In this document: positions 1-7,074 of the stretch, one piece after another | How the letters are laid out: the number at the start of each line of letters is the position of its first letter | How positions within the stretch are numbered: the stretch's first letter is position 1 | NCBI RefSeq assembly: GCF_943181415.1 | Contig: NZ_CALPBZ010000002.1 | Span: 372,001 to 436,000 of the forward strand | Direction of reading: 5' to 3' | Source of the DNA: Microbacterium sp. Marseille-Q6648 | GTDB lineage: Bacteria; Actinomycetota; Actinomycetes; Actinomycetales; Microbacteriaceae | DNA: 64,000 bases | The notes under the pieces: model-generated | What the model was told of the DNA's origin: nothing | The model's database searches: none | What the model saw: only the letters and a program-made list of their open reading frames with translations | Made by a program: the position numbers and the translations under genes

Positions 1-124
1 TGATCGCGAAAGAGAGGCTCTCGTGGCGCCGGAGCTTGGCGACGATGACCAGTTCGAGGTGAGCCAGCGTGCGATCGTCGATCGGGAAGTCGACGGCAGG
101 CGACCCGTAATGCAGAGTACCCAT
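1..124 (-). CDS. Partial small protein, paralogue of the one at 1352-1666 (DUF7882-like)
   Basis: Only the first 41 codons lie in the window; the gene runs off the left edge. The start is the ATG at 122-124 and the protein opens MGTLHYGSPAVDF. It aligns closely with the complete protein at 1352-1666: both start MGTL-Y, share D-DR-LAHL and VI--KLRR, and then enter an aromatic or charged strand. Small proteins of this kind are common in Microbacteriaceae and are often catalogued as DUF7882 or wrongly as a DNA ligase; that name is from memory. No biochemical function is known to me. Confidence 0.75.
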   Translation of the reverse strand, partial: MGTLHYGSPAVDFPIDDRTLAHLELVIVAKLRRHESLSFAI

Positions 125-179
125 CGAGAGAATCCTATGACGCCCGACGGCGCGCGCCCACCGCGGGTAGGCTGACGGG

Positions 180-458
180 ATGGCAAAAGTGAACCGACTC
201 ACCGTCGACGGACGCGACTACTTCCTTCCCGACCCCGTGACGGAGCTGAAGAAGGAGATCCTCGAGGCCATCAAGGACGGTGGCGGCTACGTCACGATTC
301 CGCCGCTGCGCGGCGGTCCCGGCATCGACATCCTCTTCTCGCCGGGCATGCCCGTGACCTGGTCTCAGTTCGACGTGGGCAGCGGTGAGGCACCTGCCGG
401 CGCCGGCGACCACGCCGCCGACGACGCGGCGATCGTGGACGACTACCCCGAGATCTAA
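180..458 (+). CDS. Small hypothetical protein, 92 residues
   Basis: I do not recognise the family. The protein starts at ATG 180, has no signal peptide or membrane segment, and carries a lysine/glutamate-rich helix (residues about 20-32) followed by a short beta-rich stretch with GPGIDILFSPG and a Thr-Trp pair. The last 20 residues are acidic and low in complexity. Its stop codon overlaps the stop of the convergent EAL gene by 4 bases. Codon use with G or C at third positions matches its neighbours, which supports it being a real gene. Confidence 0.7.
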   Translation: MAKVNRLTVDGRDYFLPDPVTELKKEILEAIKDGGGYVTIPPLRGGPGIDILFSPGMPVTWSQFDVGSGEAPAGAGDHAADDAAIVDDYPEI

Positions 459-1231
459 CCCGCGGCGCTCAGCAGCCGACCCAGGCGGTCGGCCGACATC
501 GGAGCGCCCAGCAGGAACCCCTGACCCCGATCGCAGCCGAGACGACGAGCGCGCTCGAAGTCCTCGACCGTCTCGATGCCCTCGGCCACGACGCGCCAGC
601 CGTAGCGCTTGGCGAAGGCGACCACGCCCGCAATGGCGTCCTCCGATGCGGCATCGCGGCGCTGCGTGAGCGACCGGTCGATCTTGATCTCGTCGATGGG
701 CAGCTGGTCGAGCATCGCCATCGTGGTGTCGCCGCCACCGAAGTCGTCCAGCGAGACGCCGACGCCGGCCGAGCGCAGCACCGGCAGAATCTCCACGACC
801 GTCGGCAGCAGCTGCGGCGACGGCGTTTCGGTGACCTCGACGGTCAGAGTGCCGGGACGCAGTCCGGTCTCGTCGGCTCGCTCCACCACGACGCTCGCGA
901 AACTGGGCGACACGTGCGTCGGCGAGACGTTCACCGACAGTGACAGGTCGTGACCCTCGCGCTGCCATTCGGACACCTGCGCCGCGGCGGCCGAGAGCAC
1001 GACGTCATCGATGTCGCTGACGATGTTCTCGCTCTCGGCGAGCGGGATGAACAGGTCGGGGCCGATCGCCCCGTGCACGGCGTGGTCCCACCGGCACAGC
1101 GCTTCAACGGCCACGGGCCCGCGATCTCGGGGGTCGGTGGATAGGTCGAACAGCGGCTGATAGGCCACTGTGAGCAGGCCCGAGGACACGGCGAGGCGCA
1201 GGTCGTCGGCGAGCGTGGGGAAGCCAGTCAT
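455..1231 (-). CDS. Stand-alone EAL-domain protein (probable cyclic-di-GMP phosphodiesterase)
   Basis: A 258-residue protein that is essentially one EAL domain, the fold that hydrolyses cyclic-di-GMP to pGpG. Visible signature residues are EALCRW (residues 43-48), the metal-site Asn in SVNVSP, the Glu in VEVTET, the DDFGGG loop, KIDRS, AEGIET and GQGF near the C-terminus. All canonical metal and catalytic positions appear present, so activity is plausible. There is no GGDEF, PAS or membrane segment, so any regulation must come from partners or expression. I chose ATG 1231 because the open frame upstream of it (to 1414) is low-quality Arg-rich sequence overlapping the next gene's promoter. It is convergent with the small gene at 180-458. 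Confidence 0.88.
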   Translation of the reverse strand: MTGFPTLADDLRLAVSSGLLTVAYQPLFDLSTDPRDRGPVAVEALCRWDHAVHGAIGPDLFIPLAESENIVSDIDDVVLSAAAAQVSEWQREGHDLSLSVNVSPTHVSPSFASVVVERADETGLRPGTLTVEVTETPSPQLLPTVVEILPVLRSAGVGVSLDDFGGGDTTMAMLDQLPIDEIKIDRSLTQRRDAASEDAIAGVVAFAKRYGWRVVAEGIETVEDFERARRLGCDRGQGFLLGAPMSADRLGRLLSAAG

Positions 1232-1351
1232 GCGCTCCAGAATCCGCTCCCTACCACTTGTCCGCAACACCCGACAGAGATTTTTGAAGTGTGTATACTG
1301 CGCACTCGACCTTCGCCGCCGCTGCGGGCCATGGCCGCTAAAGTGGAACCG

Positions 1352-1666
1352 ATGGGCACGCTCACGTACGACTCCAAGGTCACGGTCTCTTTCGACGACC
1401 GTATTCTCGCGCACCTGCAGGTGGTGATCTGGTCGAAGCTGCGACGCGGCGAGCAGTTCGCTTTCACGTGGACAGATCCTATGCGAAGCGGACTGGGCCG
1501 GACGTCCGTGTGGCTCAGCCCCAACATCTCGGTGGTGTTCGAGTACTTCGGCGGCCGTCAGCCGCGGCTGAACCCGGCGTGGCTCGAGGCGCTGACCAAG
1601 GCGGCCAACTCTCCGAACGGACTCACCCTCGTTCCCGAGCCGGACGACCCCGCCGCACCGCGGTAG
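1352..1666 (+). CDS. Small DUF7882-like protein, 104 residues
   Basis: Complete copy of the family whose second member is cut by the left end of the window. It begins MGTLTYDSKVTVSFDDR and continues with LAHLQVVIWSKLRRGEQFAF and a WLSPNISVVFEYFGG segment, a compact alternating strand/helix pattern with no membrane segment. ATG 1352 is chosen because it aligns exactly with the start of the paralogue at 124; an earlier in-frame ATG at 1289 would add residues absent from the paralogue. The gene lies between the EAL gene (divergent) and the thioesterase gene (convergent). Function is unknown to me; automated labels as DNA ligase for this family should be distrusted given the size. Confidence 0.8.
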   Translation: MGTLTYDSKVTVSFDDRILAHLQVVIWSKLRRGEQFAFTWTDPMRSGLGRTSVWLSPNISVVFEYFGGRQPRLNPAWLEALTKAANSPNGLTLVPEPDDPAAPR

Positions 1667-1687
1667 CTTCGCCCGCCAACCCGGTCG

Positions 1688-2248
1688 TCAGTTCCACACG
1701 CTGGGTGCGGCATCCCTCGTCGAGGGCAGGGCGGAGGCCACGGCCCAGTCGTGCACCCACGGCTCGACGTCGGGAAGATTGTCGGGACGCCCCATCGCGG
1801 CGAACAGCTCTTCGTGGCGCAGTGTGCCGCCCGAGCGCTTGAGCATGCGGGCCCGCACGATCGCGCGCGCGTAGACCTCACCGTCGACCACGGCCCGGTG
1901 CTCGACGTAGAGCGCGCGGTCGTCGTGGCCCAGGAACCGGGACTCGACCTCGAACCGCTGCCACAGCTGCAGGGACTTGCGGAAGGTCACCGTCTCGCTC
2001 GAGACCACGGCGTACCAGCCGTTGTCGCGCATGGTCCTCAGGAAACCGGTGCGCGTCAGCAGATCCCACCGGCCCAGGTCGAACAGCGACAGGTACCGGC
2101 CGTTGTTCATGTGCATCAGCATGTCGATGTCGGTCGGCAGCGTCGTCACCCGAACGCGCCCGACCGTCTCGGGCGGCGCCGTCCCGTGTCGGCGCACCGA
2201 GAGGCGCGCGCGGAAGATCACGAGGAGGGTCCGCCAGAGCACGTTCAC
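1688..2248 (-). CDS. Acyl-CoA thioesterase of the hot-dog (4HBT) fold
   Basis: A 186-residue thioesterase-superfamily protein expected to hydrolyse acyl-CoA thioesters in the cytoplasm. The diagnostic segment is LPTDIDMLMHMNNGRYLSLF, the DxxxHMNNxxY arrangement of 4-hydroxybenzoyl-CoA-type thioesterases, followed by a long helix (DLGRWDLL) and strands ending in AIVRARML. The hydrophobic N-terminal 15 residues (VLWRTLLVIF) resemble the membrane-proximal helix seen in several actinobacterial members. The start is the GTG at 2246-2248; a second GTG two codons later is an alternative. The gene is divergent from the acetyltransferase at 2390 and convergent with 1352-1666. Substrate chain length cannot be read from sequence. 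Confidence 0.82.
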   Translation of the reverse strand: MNVLWRTLLVIFRARLSVRRHGTAPPETVGRVRVTTLPTDIDMLMHMNNGRYLSLFDLGRWDLLTRTGFLRTMRDNGWYAVVSSETVTFRKSLQLWQRFEVESRFLGHDDRALYVEHRAVVDGEVYARAIVRARMLKRSGGTLRHEELFAAMGRPDNLPDVEPWVHDWAVASALPSTRDAAPSVWN

Positions 2249-2389
2249 GAGGAGCGATCGTAGTGTTCCATGACGAATGCACCCACACGGTTGTGCGATT
2301 CCCACAGTGCGGTGCGGCATCCGGTCGGCGGTCCTTCGGCGGCATCCGCTCGATTTCCCGTCCCGGCGGGGTCCGCGTAGAGTCTGGCC

Positions 2390-2896
2390 ATGGAAGCCGA
2401 ACTCCAGACCGACATCGTCGTCCGTCCGGTGCGCGACGTGGATGCCGAGGCCCTCGGCCGCGTGCACGCCACGTGCTGGCACGAGACGTACGACCACCTC
2501 ATCAGCAAGGCCGCGCTCGAGAAGGTCTCTCCCAAGCGTCTCGCCGAGCTGTGGACCCACTGGGCGGTGCAGGGCCCGGACTTCAAGATGTTCGCCGCCC
2601 TCGTCGAGGGTGAGATCGTCGGCTTCGCCGGCTCGGGCCCCGCGCGCGACAAGGATGCACCGCGCAACCGCGAGCTGTACTTCATCTACCTGCTCGACCA
2701 GTTCCACGGCACCGGCATCGGACAGCGTCTGTTCGACGCGGTGGCCGGGCCCGACGAACCGCTGTACCTGTGGGTCGCCGACGACAACCCGCGCGCGCAC
2801 CGGTTCTACACGCGCAACGGCTTCGGCCTCGACGGCGCCACACACACGGAGCCCTTCCTCGGTGAGACCCTCACCGAGGTCCGCTTCGTCCGCTGA
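2390..2896 (+). CDS. GNAT-family N-acetyltransferase
   Basis: A 168-residue acetyltransferase that would move an acetyl group from acetyl-CoA to an unidentified amine. The GNAT core is clear: an N-terminal strand ([10 protein letters not shown]), the central strand [10 protein letters not shown], the acetyl-CoA pyrophosphate loop in [12 protein letters not shown] (Q-x-x-G-x-G form) and the C-terminal [13 protein letters not shown] segment that often supplies the general acid Tyr. ATG 2390 starts the conserved fold directly. It lies 17 bases upstream of cofE on the same strand and is probably co-transcribed with it; a role in F420 metabolism is not implied by the sequence. Confidence 0.88.
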   Translation: MEAELQTDIVVRPVRDVDAEALGRVHATCWHETYDHLISKAALEKVSPKRLAELWTHWAVQGPDFKMFAALVEGEIVGFAGSGPARDKDAPRNRELYFIYLLDQFHGTGIGQRLFDAVAGPDEPLYLWVADDNPRAHRFYTRNGFGLDGATHTEPFLGETLTEVRFVR

Positions 2897-2913
2897 GCCG
2901 TCTTCGATCGTCC

Positions 2914-3720
2914 GTGCTGCAGGTCTGGGCCCTTCCGGGGATCGGCGAGATCGCCGCGGGCGATGACCTGGTGGCGGTGATCGCCGACGCGACGACGGCG
3001 CAGGCTGCGGCATCCGCGGATCTCGCCCTGCGCGACGGCGACATCGTGGTGGTCACCTCGAAGATCGTGTCGAAGGCCGAAGGCCGGATGCTGCGCGCCG
3101 ACGACCGCGAAGACGCGATCACCGCCGAGACCGTGCGACTCGTCGCGGCGCGCACCGGCCCGACCGGGCACGTCACGCGGATCGTCGAGAACCGCCTGGG
3201 CATCGTGTCGGCCGCCGCGGGTGTCGATGCGTCGAACACTCCCGACGGCACGATCCTGCTGCTGCCGGTCGACCCCGACGCGTCGGCGCGGGCGCTCGCG
3301 TCGGGTCTGCGGGACCGCTTCGGGGTGTCGGTGGGCGTTCTGATCACCGACACGCTCGGTCGCGCCTGGCGCGAGGGGCAGACCGACCACGCGATCGGTG
3401 CCGCCGGCGTGCAGGTCTTCGAGGATCTGCGCGGCCAGACCGACGCCGAGGGCCGGCCGCTCATGGTCACGATGCCGTGCGTGGCCGATGAGCTGGCGGG
3501 GGCGGCCGACCTCGTGAAAGGGAAGGCCGCGCGACTGCCCGTCGCCGTCGTCCGCGGTCGCGGCGACCTCGTGGGGGCGCTCGACCTTCCCGGTGCCCGC
3601 TCGATCGTCCGTCCGCTCGAGCGCGACATGTTCCGGGTCGGCGCGGACGAGGCCTACGCCGCGGGTTTCGACGCCGGCACCGCCGCAGCCCGCGCAGCCG
3701 CCGCCGCACCGGCATCCTGA
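2914..3720 (+). CDS. cofE: Coenzyme F420-0:L-glutamate ligase, single-domain CofE
   Basis: CofE adds L-glutamate residues to F420-0 using GTP. The 268-residue protein shows the family hallmarks: LPGIGEI at the N-terminus, [51 protein letters not shown] and the D-L--FR-G segment before an Ala-rich tail. The start is GTG 2914, which places LPGIGEI at the expected position. In actinobacterial FbiB this ligase is usually fused to a C-terminal FMN-binding nitroreductase domain that reduces dehydro-F420-0. Here the protein ends after the ligase domain and nothing downstream supplies the missing part. The other F420 genes sit at 50.4-58.0 kb. It follows the acetyltransferase gene by 17 bases. Confidence 0.93.
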   Translation: MLQVWALPGIGEIAAGDDLVAVIADATTAQAAASADLALRDGDIVVVTSKIVSKAEGRMLRADDREDAITAETVRLVAARTGPTGHVTRIVENRLGIVSAAAGVDASNTPDGTILLLPVDPDASARALASGLRDRFGVSVGVLITDTLGRAWREGQTDHAIGAAGVQVFEDLRGQTDAEGRPLMVTMPCVADELAGAADLVKGKAARLPVAVVRGRGDLVGALDLPGARSIVRPLERDMFRVGADEAYAAGFDAGTAAARAAAAAPAS

Positions 3721-3768
3721 CCCCTCGCGCTTCGCGCGCGGGCGGTGTGTGTCAGTTGCGCGGGGACG

Positions 3769-3978
3769 CGTGCGCACGAGCCCCCGCCGTGCGTGAATCC
3801 CCCGCACGCGAGGGGCGCGTGCGCACGTGTCCCCGGGTGTGGAGTCCCTCGCGCGCACGCAGCCCGGGTTGGGGTCGGTCGCGCGCGGAACGGCGGTGGG
3901 CCCACTCACGCCCGTGCCGCGTGCGCACGAGCCCCCGCCGTGCGTGAATCCCCCGCACGGAAGGGGCGCGTGCGCACG
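3769..3978. repeat. Duplicated 59-bp element carrying the palindrome GTGCGCAC
   Basis: Two copies of a 59-bp sequence lie at 3769-3827 and 3920-3978, 151 bp apart, and differ at only two adjacent positions. Each copy has the perfect palindrome GTGCGCAC at both ends (3770-3777, 3819-3826; 3921-3928, 3970-3977) and inside it GTGCGTG and CCCGCACG arms that can pair. The copies fill the 287-bp gap between the convergent genes cofE and the DUF4097-like gene. I see no gene here. A short CGCGC-TTC-GCGCG hairpin directly follows the cofE stop. Confidence 0.8.
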
Positions 3979-4007
3979 CGGCCCGGGGTTGAGCTGGCGC
4001 CGAGGGG

Positions 4008-4860
4008 TCAGTCGGCGCGGAGGACGGCCTGACCGGCGGAGACCTGCACGGCGATCGTGCTGGCGGCGCCCGAGGTCGAGCCCACCCGGTCATCGAACGA
4101 GCCCGCCGACACATCGGAGGTGATGTCGTACTCGCCGTCGGGGACGGTCAGGCGCAGGCCGCCGGCGCTGACGTCGACGTCGACCGTGCGCGGCTGGTCG
4201 CCCGTGAGCACGCCGTCGAGCGAGCCGGCGCTCACCGACAGCGTGGCCTCGTTCACGTCGGCGAGGTCGAACTCGCCGCGGCCGGCGGAAACCTCGGCAC
4301 CGAAGGTGTCGGCGGTGCCCGAGACCTGCATGCGACCGGCGCCCAGCTGAACCTGCAGGTCGCCGAACCCTCCGTCCACGACCGCGTCGCCGGCGGCGAC
4401 GTCGATGACGGCGTCGGTTCCGTCGAGGCCCTCGGGCAGCCGCAGCACGGCGTCTCCCTGCTGCATCCAGCCCATCCCCCACATCCACCGGGGCGAGGCG
4501 ACCACGAGGCGGTCGCCGTCGCGGTCGAACGTCCAGCGATCCGCACCGAAGGCGGAGGTCACCGTCAGCTCGGCCTCGTCGATGTCGGCGAATTCGACGC
4601 GCAGCGATCCGGCGGCCAGTTCGACGTCGATCTCGTCGACACCAGACACCGCGAGGGTGCGACCCGATGTCTGGGTGGATGCCGCACCCACAGTGGCGAA
4701 GATCGTGCTGGCGATGGTCCCGAGAACGATGATGCCGCCGAGGACGATGGTCAGGATGGCGATGACCTTCGCCGCACCTCCGGGTTTGTGCGACGGCGCA
4801 TCGGAGGACGGTGCGGGCTCGGGGCGGGCGGGCCGGCGGCGGCGTGAGGACGGTGCTCAT
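4008..4860 (-). CDS. DUF4097-like membrane-anchored beta protein with an apparent N-terminal frameshift
   Basis: The main body (4008-4691) is a repetitive beta-helix-like protein with recurrent DVSAG, VQLGAG and VSAGSL strands, typical of DUF4097/adhesin-like domains. Upstream in the same frame lies a clear membrane helix (AILTIVLGGIIVLGTIAST) after a Pro/Ser-rich stretch, but this frame has no ATG and hits TGA at 4857. The ATG at 4858-4860 overlaps the stop of the response regulator as ATGA but is in another frame. Removing one base from the four-G run at 4821-4824 joins MSTVLTPPPARP to PEPAPSSDAPSHK and the membrane helix. So this is either a one-base frameshift or a sequence error. If uncorrected, only the GTG at 4691 remains as a start. 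Confidence 0.7.
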
Positions 4861-5531
4861 GAGGGGTCTCCTGTTCGGGTGGTGCCGCCGTGTGCGATGT
4901 GCGCGAGCGCGGCGAGGACGCGGCGGTTGCCGGAGTCGTCCTGTTCGAGATCGAGCTTCTGGAAGACGGCGGTGATGTGCTTCTCGACGCTGCCCTCGCT
5001 GACGTGCAGGGCGCGGGCGATGGCCTGGTTGGACTTGCCCTCGGCGATCAGGGCGAGGACGGTGGATTCGCGATCGGTGAGGCGCTGCATGCGCTCGTCG
5101 CGGGTGCGGCGGCTCAGCAGCTGCGCCACGACTTCGGGGTCGAACACGGTCGAACCCGCCGCGATCTGCTCGAGGGTGTCGAGGAAGTCGGCGACGTCGG
5201 CGACGCGGTCCTTGAGCAGGTAGCCCAGTGCCCCGCCCCGCCCCGCGATGAGATCGCTGGCGTAGCGCTCCTCGACGTACTGCGACAGGACCAGGACCGG
5301 GAGGTCGGGCCGCGCCGCCCGCAGCCGCACCGCGGCTCGGATGCCCTCGTCGGTGCGGGTCGGCGGCAGCCGGACGTCGAGGATGCACAGGTCGGGCTCC
5401 TCGCGGGCGACGGACTCGTCGAGGTCGGTCACGTCCGGCAGCGCCGCGACGACGGTGTGGCCTGCGTCCTCGAGAAGCCGCACGAGCCCTTCGCGCAGGA
5501 GCACGGAGTCCTCGCAGATCAGAATGCGCAC
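4857..5531 (-). CDS. LuxR/NarL-family response regulator
   Basis: A 224-residue two-component regulator. The receiver domain (1-120) has the acidic pair ED at 7-8, the phospho-acceptor Asp 52 in CILDVRLPPTR, the Ser in VLSQY and the Lys in YLLKDRV. The NarL-type helix-turn-helix fills the C-terminus (LTDRESTVLALIAEGKSNQA then HVSEGSVEKHITAVFQKL). The GTG start at 5531 overlaps the end of the kinase gene by 13 bases, so the two are translationally coupled. It is the cognate regulator of the kinase at 5519-6976; the DUF4097-like gene behind it is probably part of the output. The targets are unknown. Confidence 0.93.
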   Translation of the reverse strand: MRILICEDSVLLREGLVRLLEDAGHTVVAALPDVTDLDESVAREEPDLCILDVRLPPTRTDEGIRAAVRLRAARPDLPVLVLSQYVEERYASDLIAGRGGALGYLLKDRVADVADFLDTLEQIAAGSTVFDPEVVAQLLSRRTRDERMQRLTDRESTVLALIAEGKSNQAIARALHVSEGSVEKHITAVFQKLDLEQDDSGNRRVLAALAHIAHGGTTRTGDPS

Positions 5532-6976
5532 GGGATGCTCACCTCCACCGTGGTCGGGCCGCCGGCCGGGCTGTCGAGGCGGAATGTGCCCCCGGCACCG
5601 AGGACGCGGTTGGCGATGCCGTCGAGTCCGCCGCCGGGCACGACGGTCGCGCCGCCCAGCCCGTTGTCCTCGACCCTGGCCCACAGCATCCCGCCCTCGC
5701 GCTGTCTCACCAGGACGCGGCATTCCGCGGCGCGGGAGTGCTTCGCGGCGTTGGTGAGGGATTCGGCGATCACGAAGTACACGGCCGCCTCGACCTCCGG
5801 GCTGCAGCGCTCGTTGATGCGGACATCGAGCGACACCGGGATGTGCGAGCGTGAGGCGAGCGCCGACAGCGCGGCATCCAGGCCACGGTCGTCGAGGACG
5901 GAGGTGTGGATCCCCCGCGCCAGCTGCCGCAGCTCGGTGATGGCGGCCTTGGTCGAGGTGTGCGCCTCGTCGATGAGCGCCTTCGCAGCGGCAGGATCGG
6001 TGTCGATCTTCTGCTGGGCGAGTCCGAGAGTCATGCCGACCGACACCAGCCGCGGCTGGACGCCGTCGTGCAGGTCTCGTTCGATGCGCGTGCGCTCGAC
6101 GTCGGCGGCGCGAACGGCTCCGGCGCGCTGAGCGTGCGAGGTGCGGGCCTGCTCGGCCAGCTGCGCCTCTCGGGACGGCACGAGGATCGCCCGCACGAGC
6201 ACGCCGTGCAGCAGCGCCAGCCCGATGACGGCGGCGGCGGCCAGCAGGCTGGCGAGGATGCCGAGAGGGACGGCGAGGGCGAGGGGGACGTCGAACCAGG
6301 TGCGGTCGAGGCGGATGCTGTCCTGCCCGGCGGCGTAGAGCGGGGCGAAGGCGACGGCGATCCCCGAGACGAAGACGCCGATGCCGATCAGCACGAGCCA
6401 GCCGAGCACCGTCGCGATGGCCGCGCTGGCGACGCCTCGCCACATCGTCGGGTCGATGAACTGCAGCCAGAGGCTCCGCAGCCATCCACCGAATCCGGGC
6501 CGACCGCTGGAGCGGAGGCGCCGAGGCGGCAGGCCGAAGCCGTAGAGCCCATCCACGCGCGCCGCCTCGAGCCAGCCGACGGCGAACAGCGCGTACACGA
6601 GGCCGACGAGCAGCAGCAGGCCGACGCCGAGCACCGGGACGAGCCCGATGCCGACGCCGAGCAGCGTCCCGAGGCCGGCGAAGATGCCGGGGCCGACCAC
6701 GCCGAGGGCGGCCAGCTGCAGGATGGCACCGCCCACGAGCAGCGGGCGATGCGTGCGCACGGGGGTGGGGTCGTGATCGAAGGATGCCGCGGCACGGCCG
6801 GCGGGCGTCCCCGGTGCGGGCGTCTGAAGTGCGGCCGGTGCGGCGGGGTTCGACGCGGCGGCCGGTGCGGCGGGGTACGACGCGGCGGGCGGCGTGGCGA
6901 CGGGCGGTCCGGTGGGCGCCGTCGCGGACGCGAAGCCGGCCGCCGGCGCGGGGTTATCAGGCGTGGGGGTGGTCAT
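5519..6976 (-). CDS. Sensor histidine kinase of the HisKA_3 type with multi-helix sensor region
   Basis: A 485-residue kinase. Residues 1-70 are an Ala/Pro-rich cytoplasmic leader. Residues about 80-280 hold several membrane helices arranged as in the putative-sensor family of DesK/LiaS-like kinases, with no large extracellular domain, so the stimulus is probably membrane-borne. The dimerisation/phospho-acceptor site is ERTRIERDLHDGVQPRLV, with the His at about residue 301, and the ATPase has a DNGLGG box near residue 438 and a GGLDGIANR lid. ATG 6976 is the first good start. It begins a three-gene operon, kinase then regulator then DUF4097-like protein, a common actinobacterial cell-envelope stress arrangement. 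Confidence 0.9.
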   Translation of the reverse strand: MTTPTPDNPAPAAGFASATAPTGPPVATPPAASYPAAPAAASNPAAPAALQTPAPGTPAGRAAASFDHDPTPVRTHRPLLVGGAILQLAALGVVGPGIFAGLGTLLGVGIGLVPVLGVGLLLLVGLVYALFAVGWLEAARVDGLYGFGLPPRRLRSSGRPGFGGWLRSLWLQFIDPTMWRGVASAAIATVLGWLVLIGIGVFVSGIAVAFAPLYAAGQDSIRLDRTWFDVPLALAVPLGILASLLAAAAVIGLALLHGVLVRAILVPSREAQLAEQARTSHAQRAGAVRAADVERTRIERDLHDGVQPRLVSVGMTLGLAQQKIDTDPAAAKALIDEAHTSTKAAITELRQLARGIHTSVLDDRGLDAALSALASRSHIPVSLDVRINERCSPEVEAAVYFVIAESLTNAAKHSRAAECRVLVRQREGGMLWARVEDNGLGGATVVPGGGLDGIANRVLGAGGTFRLDSPAGGPTTVEVSIPCAF

Positions 6977-7052
6977 ACCCTCACGGTACGGCGGACGCGC
7001 GGGCGGCGCGCCCGAGTCATCCGGACAGTTGACTTCGGGTTATCCCCCGCAC

Positions 7053-7070
7053 CGGATGCCGCGGCATCCG
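7053..7070 (-). terminator. Hairpin behind the etfB-etfA-cytochrome b operon
   Basis: A perfect inverted repeat, CGGATGCC-GC-GGCATCCG, lies 5 bases past the cytochrome stop codon (7075) in the direction of transcription. There is no T run, as is usual in high-GC actinobacteria. The arms are copies of the over-represented GGATGCC word. Confidence 0.45.
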
Positions 7071-7074
7071 CTCG

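Noticed and set aside
3721-4007. Small genes in the cofE/DUF4097 gap
   Set aside because: Short open frames here consist of translated repeats (Pro/His/Arg-rich) and have no ribosome-binding sites.
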